From contig NC_045148.1 of NCBI RefSeq assembly GCF_008831285.2, positions 5,897,001 through 5,957,000 of the forward strand: 60,000 nt of DNA, given 5' to 3'. The stretch comes from Nymphaea colorata. Taxonomy: Eukaryota > Streptophyta > Magnoliopsida > Nymphaeales > Nymphaeaceae. Below, in pieces: positions 25,574 to 38,777 of this stretch. Below the pieces are notes generated by a model. The model did no database searches. It was given only the letters and a program-made list of their open reading frames with translations, and was not told the DNA's origin. Within the stretch, counting starts at the first letter, position 1. The number at the start of each line of letters is the position of its first letter. A program made the position numbers and the translations under genes.

Positions 25574-27299
25574 CACCCCCCCCCATTTTTACCCTTAGCC
25601 TATTGAAGAGTGAGGGTCACTAAGGATGCATCACCAGACACAAGGGAAAAGAGACCACCAGAAATGCATTACTAGAGGTAAAATGTGTGGGAAAAAAGAA
25701 AAAAGAGTGGAAACCTTATCTAATACAACAACATGCATCAAACACAACCTTGGGCATCACTAGTCATACTAAAGGCCGCTGATAGTAAAGCATAAGTGAT
25801 TGTGATACTATCTTCAACGTGAGTCCAGCTGCACGCAACAAAGACATTGTCCATTTTAGGCCTGAGCACAAAAGTGTTAGAGATGAGCAACTATTTCTGA
25901 TGCAACATTGACTAAGACCAATCGGGAAACCCTAAAGTTGGACTTGGTGCAACAAAGGACTGGGTCATTAGGTCAGTGAGTTGACTCCAACTCGGCCAAG
26001 TCAAATTATAAATTTTAAGTGATGAACAATTGGAACTATCTACAAAATAATAAGTAATTACCAGCTACATACATATAAACAACTTTAATTTATGGGAACT
26101 AAACAAATTACAATTGACAACTACGAAATAAAAATTAAGTATCAACAAGTTAACAAGTAGTGCACAACATTTATGCACAACATTTATGATATGACATGCT
26201 AGCAATACTGTAGCAAATACAATTCCAAATAATTGCAAAATCTACGAAACATAAATTTATATAATAAAATCACTTACATATACAATAACTAATATGACAT
26301 AAAAGTTAAAAGTAAATACAAACTTAAAGTCTTAAAGAGTCATGGTGCATACCTCCTCCTATTGACCGAAACATATTTTAAAACATGAAATGCCCATTTG
26401 ACCAACTAGCCTTTGGTAGACATGTCATGAAGGCAAGTATTCAAAAGCAGGTTGGAGTATGTGAGCCCCATTCTTACTGCATATGCATGCAAGCACCTAC
26501 CTTCTCTACTGTCGCACTAAGTAAGACTTTTCTTTTGTGAAAGCCTAATATGAGAACTCCACAATGTTTTAAATAAAAAAAATGATTTCTGAATTATTTC
26601 TATGCATGAGATGTTAGAAACTACCAAGTGATTAAGAATTCATATGTTGATGAACAAATCCTAAAGATGAAGAGTTGAATATTATTTGTAATGATATGGC
26701 TAGAATTAACTCAAACAGTTGGTCTAACAAATCAAAACATGTCAGAACGCAAGATATACACATTTCTTTGTATGAATTTCTTAATACCAGTAAAATTGTA
26801 AAATGAAATAGAGCCTAATGAAGAACCATTTTTTGTTGTGTCGAGATAATTATGTAAATTGAGTTTCAATTTTGAAGCACATAATCTATAAAATGATGCA
26901 TGACAATAGTAAATGACACCTAATATTTGAAAAATATTATATAATTAGAAATTTAGGCAAGAAAAAAGGGAACAAGTGACCCACTAGAGGGCTTCTTAGC
27001 ATTGTCTTCCTTTCCAAAGGTACATCGCAGTTTGGGTCACCATCCAACACCACAACACTCCTAGATGGACATTGTGGATGGGGGTTTTGGGTAAGAAAAC
27101 AATGTGCAGAATTTGAATGCTGTTTTATCTGTAGGGAGGTAGTGTATTGTTGCCTCTTATAAACACATTTGAAGAGATAAAACTTCATTTCTAATGGATC
27201 ATCCTCAATTGTTTCATCCATGGAACTAAAAAAGTAAGTGTTGAATCTCATTTTGCCATTGAATGATTAAAAAAGCTATGGAAGACATCTGAAACCCCA
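25571..27299. other. Intergenic, no gene recognised
   Basis: A/T-rich DNA. A 14-bp word (GCACAACATTTAT) is repeated in tandem near 26160-26188. No coding signal was seen. The left edge of the LINE that follows could lie a few hundred bases into this stretch. Confidence 0.4.
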
Positions 27300-28590
27300 A
27301 AGCTTACTACTTTTGGTAAGGGTGGCTTCATGGTTTGGTTTTCTCAGACAGAGAGTATGTGGTTGGCTTTATGGGAGATATCTTGGAGGCTCATCGATAA
27401 ATCTTTCATTGTCAATAGATGATCTCTTTCTTTGGATATGGAGGTTGAAACAACTTTTTCAAAATCCATATTTAGATTCAAACTATCGAATCTTGGGTCT
27501 CTTTAGTGGAATGATAAATTTTTCATGACCGTTGCTAAGCCTCTAAATGTGAGTCTCGTATCCATCAACCCATTTACAACATACCTACTTAGAAAATCGT
27601 ATATTTGGAATTTGTGTTGAGATTCCCATAACTTTCAACCTATAAGTTAGATTGAAATTTTTATTGAGGAAGGAGAGGTTCTTTTATAGTAGATTCACTA
27701 CAAGGGGAGGATGGAGCACTATCCTAGGTGTAAATCTAAAAGAATCTTTTAGAGAAATCCTCAAAATCACAACATGAATAAGAAAATAGTAATAACTAGA
27801 ATGACTCTATTGTGACATTGATCGAATTTTAGTTGAATGGAAAGCAACCTAAAGAGATAAAGAACCATCAGGAACAAATATTGAAACATCTAATCACTTC
27901 AACCAACTTAATCGATTGGAGAAAGCAGATGGACAAGTGGATCTTGAAGACGTGGTGAGGCTGCTGCCCTAGAATTGCTCTAGTCCCGCCTACATCCTGA
28001 GACCCTGACCATGAAAGTGAACAAAAAGTAATGCATATGTTTGTAATTGAAGAACCAAAACTTCTACCTAGGTTCATCTTTATTAGTGCCAAAAAAGATG
28101 TTCCGAACAATGAAGAATAAGGGTCTTCTGCAACAGTGGCAATCCAAACCAAATTAAGACATTGAAGGAACAAAGTGTTCAGATTCAAAGCCCATCATAA
28201 ATTGCCTTCAATATCAGAATGGAAATCCCTCGCTGATATCCAGACCATTGGCGCAAGTTCTCAAAGGGAGAAGCACAACAACTACTCGTATATAGTTCTA
28301 CCTATCGTCATTCTAGTAAGGAGAAGGACAACTATTCCCTACATGAAAACCCTCACGCAAGGGAGGCCCCTAAAAGCTACAGAGTACATGCACAATTTAT
28401 TGTTTTTGTTTGATACTACTTTTTTTATGCTGAAATTTCTCTTGCCTATATGTCAATATTCTAAAGATGCATGGTTTATGAATGACATAAGAGTTTAGAT
28501 ATTCTGGTACAATCATTAGGGTATGGAGCTCATTTACTCTTAGCTACTGGTCTATCAAACACTATTCTTTTTGCTCTTTCTGTAGTTTTG
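27300..28590 (+). pseudogene. Decayed LINE, 5' part (ORF1-like remnant)
   Basis: Fragments in shifting + frames look like the nucleic-acid-binding ORF1 of plant L1-type LINEs. Examples are GICVEIPITFNL near 27610-27640 (compare the FARICVEI signature), then EIFIEEGEVLL and IHYKGRMEHYPRCKSK at about 27650-27740, the zinc-knuckle lead-in. Frames break repeatedly. The call rests on these short matches and on the position just upstream of a clear endonuclease/reverse-transcriptase remnant. Confidence 0.4.
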
Positions 28591-31500
28591 AGAGGAAAGC
28601 AGATAAGTTTAATTTGTGGTCATTAGGGCATACATGAGTTTGAATTTGATTGAGAATAGATCAATTTCTAGCTCCGAGACAGATTGTCGAAAATGTGGCT
28701 TATTCTTGTGTTGTTATTGGATATTTTAATTCATTATGATATGCAGGTGGTAAGACTGGCCAAACCTGCAACTAAAAATCTTGTGATGTCTTTAATACTT
28801 TTTTAGTATATTATAACCTTACAATTTTGGATAATATGATAACCAACTTCACCTGATCCAATAACCATATAGGCCTAGAGAAGATTCAATGTTGCTTTGA
28901 CTATTATCTTTTGAACTCTTATTGGATGGATGTTTTTGAAGGTTGATTTAAATTGAAAGTCTTTCCCAGATACGTCTTAGATAATAGTGTGCTCTATTCA
29001 TTCATTAGTGATCATACTGTTAACCACTTTGACAAAAGAATATTTGAATATATACTAAGGTAGGAAAGATATCTGTCACCAAATTATTGTAGCAAAATGA
29101 GATCTTCCAATACAAGGATATTCAATGATCTGAGTGTTGGCAAACTAGAAATAGTTAGAAAATCATTAATCAAGTAGAACATGAGACAATAGGGCAATAT
29201 TTCAGAGAAAAATAACATCCTTACAATTGAACTCATAGATCTATAATCTACTGATGCTAATGTGGATTTCATAACATGAATTTATAAAATCATGCTTCAC
29301 TAAGAACTTATTAAAGCATTGGATGATAAAGAACTTATACAAAAACAAAAATTCTGGGCGAAATGGATCAATGAATTAAACACAATACTAAATTCACCTA
29401 TGAAGTAATTAAAGGTCATGGGCATGCTAACTGCATAGAGGAAATGGAATGACCTAATGACCTAGTCAGAGACCTTGAGATTATTAGAGGGATCTACAAG
29501 TCTTTTTTTTCCGTCCCTTCTTATTCAATATTTTTCCAGAAGTATCATTTTAGAAAATATTAAAGAAGGGAGATTGTTGGCAATGAAGAAAGTCAAGATT
29601 TTATACACTTGACTTTCAATGAGAAAGGGAGAAATGTGGTTTTTTTTATTGATAAATGTAGTGCTCTAGGCCTTAGTTTTTATACATTAATGGCAAGAAC
29701 ATCATCTTCTCGATCAAAGATTTCTTTAGAATTAGCAACTTGGTGAGCAACTTAAACAAATTTCTTATCATTTTAATAGCGAAAGTAGAATGCACATGCA
29801 AACCTAAAAACTTCCATAAGATTGTTTTATGTAATGTTTTATATAGTTTATCTCGAAAAGCATAGGTAACAAAATGAGGAAAACACTAGCTCTTTTCATC
29901 TTCCCTGAGCATAGTGAATTCTTAAAGGATATAAGAATCACATATCATATGGTTGTTGCTCATGAAGTCATCCAAAACTTAACTATTTTCAACATCATGC
30001 AGTTGGTTCAACAGTTGGTATGAAAGTGGACCTTTCTAAGGCTTATGACAGTTTTAGCTAGAGTTTTTGCTTAACTCCTTGCTCGCTTTGGGTTTTCATC
30101 CACAATTGGTTTAGAGAATTATAACATGTATGTCTACCATGTCCTTTTACGTGCTTATTAAAGGAGTTAGTGGAGATTCCATTTAGGCTTCTAGAGGGAT
30201 TTGTTAGGGAGATCCATGTCTCTTATTTGTTCATCACTGTCATAGAGATCCCATAATATCATCTCCATAGTCTATGTGAAGAAGACAAGGTCCTCTCACC
30301 ACCCCCAATTTCCTACTAGGTAACGCTCTAGCTAGGATTTTATATGTTGACAACATCTTGTGCTTTTCTATTACAGCTAAGTCCTTCATATAAGTCATTG
30401 GTGATGCCTTCAAGAAGTTTTTTCGTACTTTTAGCCTCCTTGCAATGAAGTCAAGTCAAACCTATGTTTGATATTGATAGTAACATGCAAATCATGTTGA
30501 AAAACATTGTAAGTGGAGTTTCTCTTGAACTTCCTACTCATTATTTACATTTTCCTTTATTCATTGAAATGATGTCATAACAACAGTGTGGTGTGTTATA
30601 GAATAAGATTGGAAGAGTCAAGTTCTCTCATATTTTGACCTTCCTTGGCTTTTGAAGAACATGTTGAAGAGTCACACGTCTATCAAGGACCATGTTGAAT
30701 GGAGCATTGGAAATTGGCTGAGCATGTAGTTCTAGATTGATAGGTGGAATTCTGGTATGCCTATATCGAAGGTGCTTGCAGATAATTTCCTTTGGGTATA
30801 TCCCACCATCCACTTTCATATTCATCATATAAGTGTTTTCCTAGATGTAGTGGACTGAAATGGGTCTATTGTTAAAGTTATTATGGAGAAGCTTTAAAAT
30901 TTTTTTAGATGGACTTGAACTCAATGCCAAACAGACTGGTGTGGAATGGCAGTGAGATTGACAAAATTTCAAGAAATGTTATATGAAACTATATTCGATT
31001 TACTTCCCCTCTCAAGGATGAAATGAGTGGATATGGAGCCCATGCCATACTTCGACGTAAGTGTCCCTTTTACTTAGCATATGAAAACAAGCTTTATAGG
31101 CAAGATAGATAGAAAAAGTTTGGATTCTATTTCCCTAACCATTGCATTTTATGTTTCTGTTATGAAGAGAACTTGTGGCACATTCTAGTTGGGTGTAATT
31201 ATGTTGCTAATGCATGGTACATTGTTATCTAGAAATTTGAAAAAAGAAGACTCCCTCATTGTAATGTCATCCAAGAATAGAAGAAACTGAGTGCTACTTC
31301 CTTTAAAAGCGGTTGGTTGAGCAAGTGTTGAAAGCTAATGTTCCCCGTGGCTATTTGGAACCTTTGGGCATGGAGGAATTAGGCTTTCCATAGGGATGTT
31401 ACTCTTTTAGTTGCGTGCATTAAACGGGCAGTTTGGTCTACTTGTGTTGACGTGATTCTGGCTGAGGACTGAAATGTATATAGGAGCGATGTGGATTTGT

Positions 31501-32055
31501 GGCTCAAGTATGACTTGCTAGTTGACCCCTGGCCAGTGGTGAGCAGATGTGGTATCTATGTTCATATCCTTTTCTTAAAGATTGCATGACACTCAGAATA
31601 GAAGGTGCCATTAGCAGAAGAGAAAATGTCATATGTCAGGCTAAAGTTTTTTGGGAGTTAGATGACCTCATCCTTCTGGAGTTCTATCCTACTGCATTCA
31701 ACAAATAGATGACCCCTCTCCTTGTGTTGGCATTGTATCCAACAATTGTGCATGGAAGAAGATCCTTAAAAAACCCCTGAAGGAAGAAGAAATCTCTCAT
31801 TTCGCTTGCTTCCACCTAAATAATTTTTGGTTGTTGAGGGAAATATTCCCCTCCAAGTCATTGACAGAATGTTTGTTCCAATGACCTGTGAACTTAGTTC
31901 ATCCTGAGGATTAATGAGGCGCCTTTGTCCTTTTTTTTTTGTAATTACTATTTAACTCCTTTGGCACTATGTTTTTGTTCTCTTACAATGGTGCTGCTCT
32001 TAAGGAGCTTAGTTTATTCTTTTGTACATTTTTTTTTATCAATAAAAGGTCAAGG
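28591..32055 (+). pseudogene. Decayed LINE, ORF2 (endonuclease, reverse transcriptase, zf-RVT) and 3' end
   Basis: A non-LTR retrotransposon with many stops and frameshifts. Order on the + strand: endonuclease pieces VVIGYFNSL and NFTxSNNHIGLEKIQ (about 28708-28880) and SDHTVNHFDKR (about 29010); the RT entry QKQKFWAKWI (29340); FPEHSEFLKDIRI and MVVAHEVIQN (29900-29980); LSKAYDS (30030-30050); SRGICQGDP (30195); the RT active-site region ARILYVDNILCFS (about 30330-30370), where the usual ADD reads VDN; then the zf-RVT end with CILCFCYEENLWHILVGCN (31144-31200) and IWNLWAWRN (31350). The tail at 31930-32055 ends ATCAATAAAAGG. It is clearly inactive. Its reading direction is opposite to the Copia elements further right. 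Confidence 0.8.
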
Positions 32056-34823
32056 AGACCTATCTCCTGCAGTTTTGTATCTGAACTAAGACCAATAATA
32101 GTAATAGCAAAAGAAAGTTTTCAAATTACACCTAAACAATGGGAAAACATCGACCTGACTTTAACAACATTTTCTGGATGTGCTTTTGAAATTTTGGTAA
32201 CACAACAAAACCAGGAAATACTAAATACCTCCCAAACTCAAGTAATTGTTCACAAGTAAACCAGAAAACTGAGTAAAAATCTATTAAGTTCCTGGATGGG
32301 TGGGGGGTTCATCTCTACCACCTGGAAAGAAGTCTAAAGGCCCCCTATTCCCTCTACCTTCTGGGTCGTAAGTTGGGTCAGCATCAACAATAAAGATGGT
32401 ACACCTTTGAACATGAATGTCACGCCCCACTTGTAGACGGACATTTGTAAATAAATAATATAGTAACTAATAAGCTCTTGGGGTAGGCCTAAAAGGTAGG
32501 TGGGATTAGGAAGTTAGGGATAGAGCACGTAGAAGGGAGATTTTGGGGACTTGTATGAGCCCACTACTGAGGATGCGTATCCGTATCATAAGGAAAAGTA
32601 AACTTTCCAATCACCTTATCACCAGTAGGATAGGCATGAAAGGATCTCAATCCAAATCCTTCCTACATCTTTATGCTAACTCTTTTCTTTCTGGTCATAT
32701 AGTTTTTAAAATTTTCATTATCCTAGTTTATATTAAAATCGAAAAGTTAAAAGATACTTAATCCTATGCGGGAAGAAAAAGAAAGAAACGGAGTCCCTAT
32801 CACCGTCTTGAATGATTGTGAAAAAGTAGAATGCTAGGATACGGGTTCCCCTCCATTGCATATTATTAAAATAAATTTTCCTAGAAAAGCTGGAGTTCTC
32901 CATAGAATGAGTGCCACAAGTTGCCATCCGTCGGGCCTACTTAGCACCATTACTTCAGACATTTTATATCGTTATTGGATTTTAAGTCGAAAGTTCTTTA
33001 TTTTAAATGCTTGATGCACAAAAAGTATTGAACTTTGCCAACTTTAAATTCAAAATACGAGCATAAAGCATTTAAAGTATGCGTGCACATGGCTGTTAGT
33101 TTTCCAATTTTATAACCCAGCCAAGTCCAAACCAAGCTGTCAGGACCAAAATCTCAACCTTGTATACCTAAATAACAAGTCATTTTACATGAAACGTCAT
33201 ACAATAACATGCTGTATATGTTTGGTTATTTTAGTCATTTAAAAAACAAGTAAAGGAAAACGCATAGTTGCTATTGGTTAGCAAGCAAATGTGAGTCTGG
33301 AGCCCTGATTCCTACTCTTCATATATATTTGGTTTTTCTTTTTTTTGAGGACGAGTGTTTGATCCTACCACTTGACTAGAGAGCCTAAGCTTCCACCCTT
33401 TTCCCTCCCTCTTTCGGATTGTCTTGGAGTGGTAACCCCACCATGTTTCAACTTACATATTTGCACTCCATTCTTTTGTAGCACAAAAAATTGATGCCTT
33501 GAGAATGCCAAAGGAGAACTTGCTGCCTACTAACCTTTGTCTCGTCCATTGCACCAATCCCTTAGGGATGTCCATATATATTTGGTTTGCTTAAGCTATT
33601 TTACAAGTTTGAAAGAACCACAAGTAGCTTCGCCTGTTTTCTACCCCCATATATTTTTAAGCTGCTATAAGATACTATACAAATAGGCATCCATTTAATT
33701 TCAGACTTCAAGTGCAGGAATGATGTGACATGGGTAACAAACTTTTAGTATTCACATCGCCATCTAATCAAATCTAAATTCATACCATGAGAGGATTTTT
33801 TTACTACGATTGTCAAAGGACATCCAACAACATGCTTACATGTAAAACTTTTTGCAAAACTTTAAGAAACAAAAGAATTTTGAAGGAAGCATACATAGGT
33901 TGTTTGAATTTCCTTCCAATAAAATTGGAGGATCATTGACTAATCAGTAGCAACAAGAAGTCACTGTCAAAGACAAAACCGTCGTTTTTGAAAATGACTG
34001 GATAAAAATGTTAAAAACAATGAGAACAAAAAAACCCGTCTTTTTCCTATTTAAAAAAAAAACTCTAAAAATTTCGTGTTTTTCTCGTTATTTTGGTTTT
34101 AAAGTTTAAAACTTAAGTTAAATAATCTTTTTTCATTTCTTTCCTTACTAAAACATCATTTTTATCATATTATTAAGTCACTTTTTATGATTTTGTTTTT
34201 TTTCTTAAATTTTACTTTTTCCAAATTTTTAGTTTTTTTTTATAAATTACCGAACTTTTGCCAAAATTTTCAGCTTAATTTGCCAAAAAATACCTAAGAA
34301 AAACCTCATCGTTTGAAATCCACCAAACGGTAATTGCGACATTAATGCAAGAAATATATTGTTATCTGCCAAACGAAATTCAGACACTAGTTTTAGCATG
34401 CTGCAAATCAAATTGATGAATGGCTACCAGGAGGACCTTACATGCACTTACATGGCGATGAATGCCAGATGGAACAATGGGTTATGCATATGTTATAAGC
34501 TTAATGAAATGGCAGGCAACCTGATCTATTTATTCAATACGTATGTTGTGCGTCACCAATTAATTAAGTGTTCAAACGTCTAACACAATAAATCCTTTTT
34601 CATTCTCTAATTAACAAATCATCACATTTATGGTACATCTTTAAAGTAATTAAGATTAAGAATATGACAGATCGACAGATCATAATACATCAAAATTAAT
34701 TAACGCAAAGAGAAAACAACATAGTTTCCTTTCAGAAAAGCATGATTTGTGACAAAAAAAAAACGTCGAGTGGAAATATACAATGAGACAATTTTTATTT
34801 TTCAGCCTCGGGCACTTAAGGGA

Positions 34824-34830
<7 letters not shown>
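32056..34830. other. Intergenic, no gene recognised
   Basis: Repeat-like DNA without a recognised coding segment. From about 33970 to 34300 it is extremely A/T-rich, with T and A runs. Frames at 31969-32259 (LINE tail), 32543-32761 and 34359-34583 show no domain. Confidence 0.4.

Positions 34831-34858
<28 letters not shown>
34831..34858. repeat. (TA)n microsatellite
   Basis: An alternating TA array of 28 bp. Confidence 0.95.
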
Positions 34859-34860
<2 letters not shown>

Positions 34861-34956
34861 ATGGAGTTTGCCTCCTTAATTTATTTATCAATTCTCCGTG
34901 GCCATTCACTTCGGCCCATTTTTCTGTTCCATCAGCTTTTTCATATCCAACCAATA

Positions 34957-34960
<4 letters not shown>

Positions 34961-35014
<54 letters not shown>
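34961..35014. repeat. (TA)n microsatellite
   Basis: An alternating TA array of about 54 bp, 102 bp to the right of another one. Confidence 0.96.
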
Positions 35015-35017
<3 letters not shown>

Positions 35018-35414
35018 AACGGATGTATGCATCCAATGAGAAGGTTGCTGGAACGTCCTTCGCTTAAATTGACAACACAAGGTCGAATGAGATCGCTGTG
35101 ATATCGCTAAACTGACATAATTTTATGTTTCAAATTCGAATAGTTGTTTATGATTTGGACAAACTGAAATCTGTCCGCTGCCATATGTTGGAAACTGCTG
35201 CTAATAGACTTGTACAACGGTCGTATGTTTTAACAAAAATTGTTGCTAATGCAACTATTGCGATAGGTTTTCATAAGTAGTTTATGCCCAGTAATTTTTT
35301 GCTTTTATCAACTAATATGGATCCTAAAGATGTTTGAAATGTGAACTGTCAGAGGTAACATAACAGAATTGGGCACCGTTTATCAGAAAAATTGGGTACT
35401 TCAGGTTAGCAAAC

Positions 35415-35777
35415 TCTACAAAAAATAAGTATTTTAACGACAGCCGGAAAACGTCCGTATACGTGACACAAACGGGTAAATTTTTTCTGACTTTTCTTTG
35501 AGCGTTGTTGAACAAATGTCGCTGAATAGGTATTTTAACGGCGGCCAAAAAAATGCCGATAAAGTGACGCAAACGTCGGTTAAAATTTTACCGGTGTTTC
35601 TTGTGGACATCGTTGAACAAAATGTCAGTGAACATTATCACCCACATTTCTGCCGGCCAAAAAACGTCGATGAGAGTCCATCTTCATTGACAGCTCAGTT
35701 TAGACGTCACTAAAAATTAACTTTGACCTATGGCCACCGTTCCACGCGTTGGTGATTCTACGTTTTTTTAGCGTAGA
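35415..35777. mobile_element. CACTA-like miniature element with 101-bp internal repeats
   Basis: Left end TCTACAAAAAATAAG and right end, inverted, TCTACGCTAAAAAAACG are similar inverted termini. Inside, a unit starting GTATTTTAACG at 35429 recurs at 35530 (period 101 bp, clearly diverged). It carries words of the kind ACGTCGGTTAAAATTTTACCG, typical of CACTA subterminal repeats. No transposase and no sure target duplication were seen. Confidence 0.45.
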
Positions 35778-36470
35778 CTGAATTTGTTTAAGTTTGGTAT
35801 GTCAGCTCAGTTATTTTTTAGAATTTAGCTTTTGTATGCAAGTCTTTTGATTTGTTTTTCCACAACAAAGGATTTTCTTTTATTCTAGGCAACTTCACCG
35901 ATTCGATTCACAGAACGACTCTGGATTACTTTTCTGTCCACCAAAAGATACTGTTAAAAGCTGATGCACTGGGTTGTGGTGCTAGTATCTGATCCGCCCA
36001 CATAATTGGCTCTTTGCAGATGTAGCATACAGATCTTTGCAAAGAAATGAGCTTTTTATGGAAAGCAAAGATACCGAGATGCACCAAGGACCGAGGTGTT
36101 CATGGATAGATGAATGAACCATCCGGAGCTCAAACAAGAATCTGTCTCTCCGCTTCAACGTAAAGCAGATTCCAATCTTGACCCACGTGATCAGATTATA
36201 TTGGAGAGCCCTTGAGCTGTCAAATCAGGCTTAGACATATGACTCTTCTCTTACTAAAAAAAATCTCCAAAATGATGCAATATTAGGTACCATCGAATCC
36301 ATGTTCAAACATGATATCTAGATTATAGGATTATTGGATTCCTCCGGCTGTATTTGGTCAGAAGAATCCTCCACCCTCTAACATCATGCGTCGATGCACG
36401 TGTATTAGAGGAGCGTAGCTGATGAAAAGCATTGATCGGCTTTGATAAGATGGGATCTCTAATGCCTGGA
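35778..36470. other. Intergenic, no gene recognised
   Basis: No domain or repeat of note was seen. Confidence 0.4.

Positions 36471-36497
<27 letters not shown>
36471..36497. repeat. (AT)n microsatellite
   Basis: An alternating AT array of 27 bp followed by degenerate AT-rich sequence. Confidence 0.93.
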
Positions 36498-36502
<5 letters not shown>

Positions 36503-36823
36503 TATATTATTAAAACCAGGCACCTAGGTCAGTTGATTTTGATTTTTAAAATGTTTTTTTTCCCAATCTAACCTTATTGAATGCTCTTAACAATGAGCTA
36601 ATGCAGAAGATTCTCTAAGTTTATCATTTGTCAATGAACGCCCCCCATGGCATGATAATAAAAAAATCAACATTTTCTCCTTAAAACAACTTAAATCAAA
36701 GCATGTTTTATATAAAGCAGTCTTTATAAATATATTAAGACGTTTATATTTTATTTAAAATAGTTTTTAACGAAAAATGGGTCTGTTTTTTTTTTCCTTC
36801 AATTAAGTGCTTGGTTTTTACCA
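36498..36823. other. A/T-rich spacer
   Basis: Nothing recognised. It lies between two AT microsatellites, just beyond the 3' end of a minus-strand LINE fragment. Confidence 0.4.
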
Positions 36824-37235
36824 ATATATATATATATATATATATATGAAAGAGATATTCAACGTTTCAAAGCCAACCAGAGGTTGGAGAGTACAAACCA
36901 GTACTACTAAGGTGCGCAAAGCAAGATAAATCTTACACCAGCGCCTCCAAAACAAACCGAACAGAATTACATTCGCGATAAACCTTTTATGTAAATGACG
37001 TTGACATCAAACGTTATGTCAAATCGAAGCCGATTCATATTTAAGCTTGCTCTATGAAAGTTTATATCATTCCTTGTCAGCCAAATCGCTTTCCATGGTG
37101 AGCAACCAGCATCTCCACGATTCCCTACCTTGTTTGGACCCATGCAAATCTTCTGACCCTAATAAGACGTCTCTAATGATGATATTCCTCCACGCAAATT
37201 CCTTTAGGTTTTAAGATTCAGGGTTAATACATGTA
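36824..37235 (-). pseudogene. LINE 3'-end fragment ending in an (AT)n array
   Basis: The minus strand encodes APWKAIWLTRNDINFHRASL at about 37105-37045, the C-terminal signature of plant LINE ORF2 after the zf-RVT domain (compare AIWLERNNRIF). It is followed by a short 3' UTR that runs straight into the (AT)n array at 36824-36847. A 5'-truncated LINE with a simple-repeat tail fits. There are stops in all frames upstream of about 37105. Confidence 0.6.
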
Positions 37236-38333
37236 CAGGGAGATAGAGAGGGAGAAGAAGCCATGCAGTTGGCATAAATATAATCTTAATTAATAATGGA
37301 TCAGATACCTACTAACTATAGTTAAATTCGATTTTATTATTATTCATGTATGAAAATTTTTGAAGTGAATGATGGACCTCAACTATGGAGGTTTTGCTTG
37401 TTCAACTGAGAGACTAGTCCAAATATTTCGAAGAAATCCCATATCACCGCCTTTATCAAGTTAATACGTACGTCCATTCGGTGAAAAGATTGCCAACACT
37501 AGAATAGTGGTCACGAATGGTATAAGAAACTAACTAGCTTCACAAAGCAATGAAAGGAGATATGTTCAAAATCCCACGATGCTGGAATATTTTCACCTGC
37601 ATATAATGGAGAATAGGATGCGCTTCATCATTATTAGCTAAATAATGTCCAAGTTGTTCATATAATATTCTAGCATGTTCCAAAAGCTTCACTCTACTAT
37701 TAAAGTAAACACATTGCTATAACAAAGCAACTATACTTTTAACACAGTTTACTCGATTACGCTTGTTACTGCCTTCCAATATTCTCGCAAATGAATCTTC
37801 AGAAGAGTTCCTCACGACTGTTCAACAACGTGGTATGGGGAGATTCTTAGAGTGAGAGTGGGGAATGGGACCCAAAAACCGGCCAACCAAGATGTCAAAG
37901 GGTGGGGTACCCACCCTGTTACTTTGAGTTTGTGTCTTCAACTTTATGAGTTGGCTTCAAAGCCAACTCCTAATGGCACAGGAACCAGATAGTTGTGGAA
38001 TATTTGGCAAAAAGTGTGTCAAAAGCAAAGGAGATTACACTAGGGAGGATATGCTTCGGTTGCACATCGCCACAGAAGGTTTCTGCGAAAATTCTGGAGG
38101 AACTCTTGGTATCTAAAGTCGTTCAGCTCACTCATGAAGGCTGTTTGATCAATTGTGATTGATGGTTGAAATAAAAACAACAAAAAAACGGGGTATGACC
38201 AAATACTAAATGATGAAAATGTTTATAATTTTGTTTTTTTCTTTTTTTTTTTTCCGAATTGTCTATCACCAAATTAGACGGTTCTCATGAGTAAGCTGTG
38301 TGATTCTAGATAATAGGGCCACTATTCAATTTA
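37236..38333. other. Intergenic, no gene recognised
   Basis: No coding domain was found, and no repeat stands out. Confidence 0.4.
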
Positions 38334-38504
38334 TATGCCTTGAATAATGACTCTGGAGTCACCAAAAAACAAACCAGGCATCCATCTGAAAGCAGACTGC
38401 CCTTTATGTTTTTTTTATGCCTTGAATGATGACTTTCGAGTCACCAAACATCAAACCAGGGCCATCCATCTGAAAGCAGATAGACTGCCCTTTATGTTTT
38501 TTTT
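38334..38504. repeat. 82-bp imperfect tandem duplication
   Basis: A unit beginning TATGCCTTGAATAATGACTC at 38334 recurs at 38416 with several changes and small insertions. Both copies end in CTGCCCTTTATGTTTTT. More diverged than the duplications at 5805 and 15182, so older. Confidence 0.88.
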
Positions 38505-38741
38505 TTTTTAAAAAAACTTCTCCTCTACCTCCCCTATTATAGTCAGCAGCTCATCGGAGATCTGCCGTAGAGAAGGGGAAGCCTCAGCGGTGCCCCACCT
38601 TTCTGCCGTCACCAGCAGTTGGACTAATAAGTAAGGAGATAGGAAGAAAAAGGGCGACTGAGAAAGGGTGGGGATGTGGGCCATCCGATCTAACAGCCCA
38701 AGTTTCCCTTTGGCATCCACTATAGTCACCATTCATTGTTT

Positions 38742-38777
<36 letters not shown>
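38742..38777. repeat. Compound (AC)n(AT)n microsatellite
   Basis: About 20 bp of (AC)n followed by about 16 bp of (AT)n. Confidence 0.95.
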
